From Holophagales bacterium (GTDB taxonomy: Bacteria > Acidobacteriota > Thermoanaerobaculia > Multivoradales > Multivoraceae): 64,000 nucleotides of DNA. The translations under genes were made by a program, and so were the position numbers. The notes beneath the pieces were generated by a model. The model did not search any database. It saw nothing but the letters and a program-made list of their open reading frames with translations, and was not told where the DNA came from. The DNA is taken from contig VXZQ01000007.1 in NCBI GenBank assembly GCA_009845425.1, positions 62,001 to 126,000 on the forward strand, in the 5' to 3' direction. Below are positions 62,460-64,000 of this stretch, in pieces; within the stretch, counting starts at the first letter, position 1, and each line of letters begins with the position of its first letter.

Positions 62460-62470
62460 CCTTCGGGTCG

Positions 62471-63403
62471 ATGGATCGGGTGCGTACGGTTCGGGACGTC
62501 CTGCTGCGCCCGAGCACCGAGAGCGAGCTCCCTCGTCTCTCCGAACTGACCGAAGTCGTCTACGGCGTCCGGCGCGAGCCGGAGGTGCTGCGGTGGCTTC
62601 TCTTCCATCCCGGTCCGGGGCCGGAGGTCGAGTCTTCCGTCGCCGAACGGCATGGGCGAATCGTCGGCCACGTGGCTTCGTTGCACTGCCGCTACTGGGT
62701 CCATGGCGGAACGGTGACGGGTGCTCACCGGATGCTGTGGATGGTTGAACACGCTGCGCGAGGCAGGGCCGGCGTCCCCCTTGCCGGCCGGACGCCCGAT
62801 ACGGATTTCGAGGTCGTGCTCGGCGGCACCGCCGCCACCAAGGCGATGCTGGTCATGCGCGGCTTTCGCGAGGCCGGCGAGGCGCTCGAAGTGCGTCTGA
62901 GCACCGCGGCGGCGGGCTCCGCCACGACCAGGCCGACCGGCCTGGAGCTGGTCGACTTCGATCCTGCCGCGGCCGGCCCGGTCGCTCCTCCGGACACGCT
63001 GGTCAATCTCGCCGAGCCGGACCACCTGGCGTGGCTGGCGGCCTGCCCGGAGCACGACGGACTGCTGTTCACCCTGGAACGATCGGGGGAGCCGCTGGGT
63101 CCGGTCCTGCTCTACGTCAACCAGGCGAACGATCCGCCCACCGGCCGGATCGTCCACATGCCATGCCTGGAAGAGGATGCGGATCTGGTGCTACTCGCCA
63201 TTCTGGACCGGCTGGGCCGGGAAGGCTGCGCCGAGGCGACGGTCCTGGCCACGGAAGATGGCCTGTTGCGGGCCGCGGAGTCGCTTGGCGGCGAGGTCTT
63301 CTACCGGCGTCCGCTCTGGTTCCGCAACCCGAACCGCGCCGTGGAGCCAGTCCGGTTCTATCTCACCTACATGGAGGGGGATCTCGCCTACCGGCGGGTG
63401 TGA
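62471..63403 (+). CDS. GNAT-type acetyltransferase
   Basis: The 310-residue protein starts with a GNAT half (LRPSTESELPRLSELTEVVYG, HGRIVGHVASLHCRYWVHGGTVTGAHRMLWMVEHAARGRAGVPLA) and has a second, degraded GNAT-like half ending in AESLGGEVFYRRPLWFRN. The acceptor is unknown. Its position in the run glycosyltransferase, deacetylase, acetyltransferase suggests modification of the same glycan. Confidence 0.68.
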   Translation: MDRVRTVRDVLLRPSTESELPRLSELTEVVYGVRREPEVLRWLLFHPGPGPEVESSVAERHGRIVGHVASLHCRYWVHGGTVTGAHRMLWMVEHAARGRAGVPLAGRTPDTDFEVVLGGTAATKAMLVMRGFREAGEALEVRLSTAAAGSATTRPTGLELVDFDPAAAGPVAPPDTLVNLAEPDHLAWLAACPEHDGLLFTLERSGEPLGPVLLYVNQANDPPTGRIVHMPCLEEDADLVLLAILDRLGREGCAEATVLATEDGLLRAAESLGGEVFYRRPLWFRNPNRAVEPVRFYLTYMEGDLAYRRV

Positions 63404-63412
63404 GGCGCCGCG

Positions 63413-64000
63413 CTAGGCATGCGGCGTGACGAGGAACTTCTCGCCGGTCGCCTGCTTCGCGTAGACCGCGATGGATGCCGGATCGAGGGCCTGGCGCAGG
63501 GTGACCGTCCTGGCGTAGCTCGACGCGAAGGTCGTTCTGATCTCCGCGGCGACTCGCTGCCGGAGGCGTTCCGAGGCCTCGTAACCGACGCGGCGCAGGA
63601 AGTGGGGCAGCAGCCAGCCGCCCAGGCCCCAGGCCATGCCGAAGTTGCGGGTCAGGACGGTCTGGCTGCGGTCGAGCCCGCCGTAGATGTAGACCTGCTT
63701 GAGGGTCGCCGAGCCGTAGCGGCTGTACTCGGGGGCGCTGGCGGAGAGTGCCGCCTCCATCGCGGTCAGGATCTGGCCGGCCAGCTTGCCGCCGCCAGTG
63801 GCGTCGAAGCCGAGCGTCGCGCCGGTGTCGGTGATCGCGGCGACGAGGTCGGCCATGAAGGTCTCGGTACTCAGGTTGACGACGTGGGTGGCGCCGATGC
63901 CGCGCAGGAGTTCCTCGTGTTCCGGCCGGCGGACGACGTTGACCAGCGGTACGCCGTCCTTGGTGCAGATCTTCTGGAGCATTTGGCCCAGGTTGGAGGC
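63413..64000 (-). CDS. Zinc-type (MDR) dehydrogenase/quinone oxidoreductase, C-terminal part (cut by window edge)
   Basis: The last 195 residues are visible, with the gene continuing past base 64000. The sequence ASNLGQMLQKICTKDGVPLVNVVRRPEHEELLRGIGATHVVNLS is the Rossmann half of a medium-chain dehydrogenase, and GATLGFDATGGG and VYIYGGLDRS follow. No N-terminal catalytic domain can be judged. The reaction is thus unknown beyond NAD(P)-dependent dehydrogenation or quinone reduction. It converges on the GNAT gene with a nine-base gap. Confidence 0.75.
   Translation of the reverse strand, partial: ASNLGQMLQKICTKDGVPLVNVVRRPEHEELLRGIGATHVVNLSTETFMADLVAAITDTGATLGFDATGGGKLAGQILTAMEAALSASAPEYSRYGSATLKQVYIYGGLDRSQTVLTRNFGMAWGLGGWLLPHFLRRVGYEASERLRQRVAAEIRTTFASSYARTVTLRQALDPASIAVYAKQATGEKFLVTPHA

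Overview
The window is GC-rich, densely packed bacterial chromosome with short intergenic gaps and many start/stop overlaps of the ATGA, GTGA and TTGA kind. The organism is Gram-negative: there is a lipid A-type acyltransferase, an MltA lytic transglycosylase, several lipobox proteins, a DUF481-type beta-barrel and another outer-membrane barrel. A single-chain acyl-CoA carboxylase, a Calx-beta serine hydrolase with duplicated 'CLxxGRF' C-terminal repeats, secreted carboxypeptidase-regulatory plus Vgb-like propeller proteins and sulfatases together suggest a member of the Acidobacteriota (Thermoanaerobaculia-like) or a similar marine or sponge-associated lineage. That placement is inference from gene content. 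No rRNA, CRISPR array, IS element or prophage was seen.

Layout. 1-4.1 kb (minus strand): a FitAB/VapBC-type toxin-antitoxin pair with a recognisable promoter and palindromic operator, co-directional with a GyrI-like protein and a galactokinase cut by the window edge; then a GH20 hexosaminidase and a glyoxalase-fold protein. 4.2-12.5 kb: RecD2-type helicase, a sodium:solute symporter with its small DUF4212 partner, a lipid A-type acyltransferase, a formylglycine sulfatase, pantothenate kinase and a peroxiredoxin. 12.6-15.5 kb: a three-gene BtuFCD-type metal-chelate importer. 15.5-19.3 kb: MaoC protein, threonine aldolase, Ppx/GppA phosphatase, haloacid dehalogenase. 19.3-19.9 kb: a gene-free stretch holding a long inverted repeat. 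19.9-26 kb: single-chain acyl-CoA carboxylase, GNAT, secreted protein, MATE exporter. 26-33.5 kb: secreted Vgb-like protein with a CxxCH site, DUF481 protein, modular serine hydrolase, TPR lipoprotein, thioesterase. 33.5-42.3 kb: carboxylesterase, acyl-CoA dehydrogenase, class III aminotransferase plus SDR operon, sulfatase-like lipoprotein plus SDR. 42.3-47.5 kb: overlapping operon MBL hydrolase, LolD-like ATPase, FtsX-like permease, MFS. 47.5-53.8 kb: atypical SDR, second MBL hydrolase, small unknown protein, metallophosphoesterase, aminotransferase, GloA, DUF6165 protein, glycosyltransferase. 53.9-54.8 kb: an unusual tRNA locus. 54.9-64 kb: MltA, MetX, VOC protein, outer-membrane protein, an SqdB-like sugar-nucleotide sulfo-epimerase, and a divergent glycosyltransferase/deacetylase/GNAT run, ending in a truncated zinc-type dehydrogenase.

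The most unusual feature is the tRNA at 54096-54199. It has a Ser-type (class II) body with an extended variable arm of about 35 nt, but its anticodon loop reads GAA (Phe), one base away from a Ser GGA anticodon. It lies behind a near-consensus sigma70 promoter with an overlapping perfect palindrome, between strong RNA hairpins, and just upstream of a small, less GC-rich gene for a predicted winged-helix protein. Other notable points are an SqdB-type gene whose only sensible start codon is AUC, the modular secreted proteins, and the regulatory architecture of the FitAB pair.
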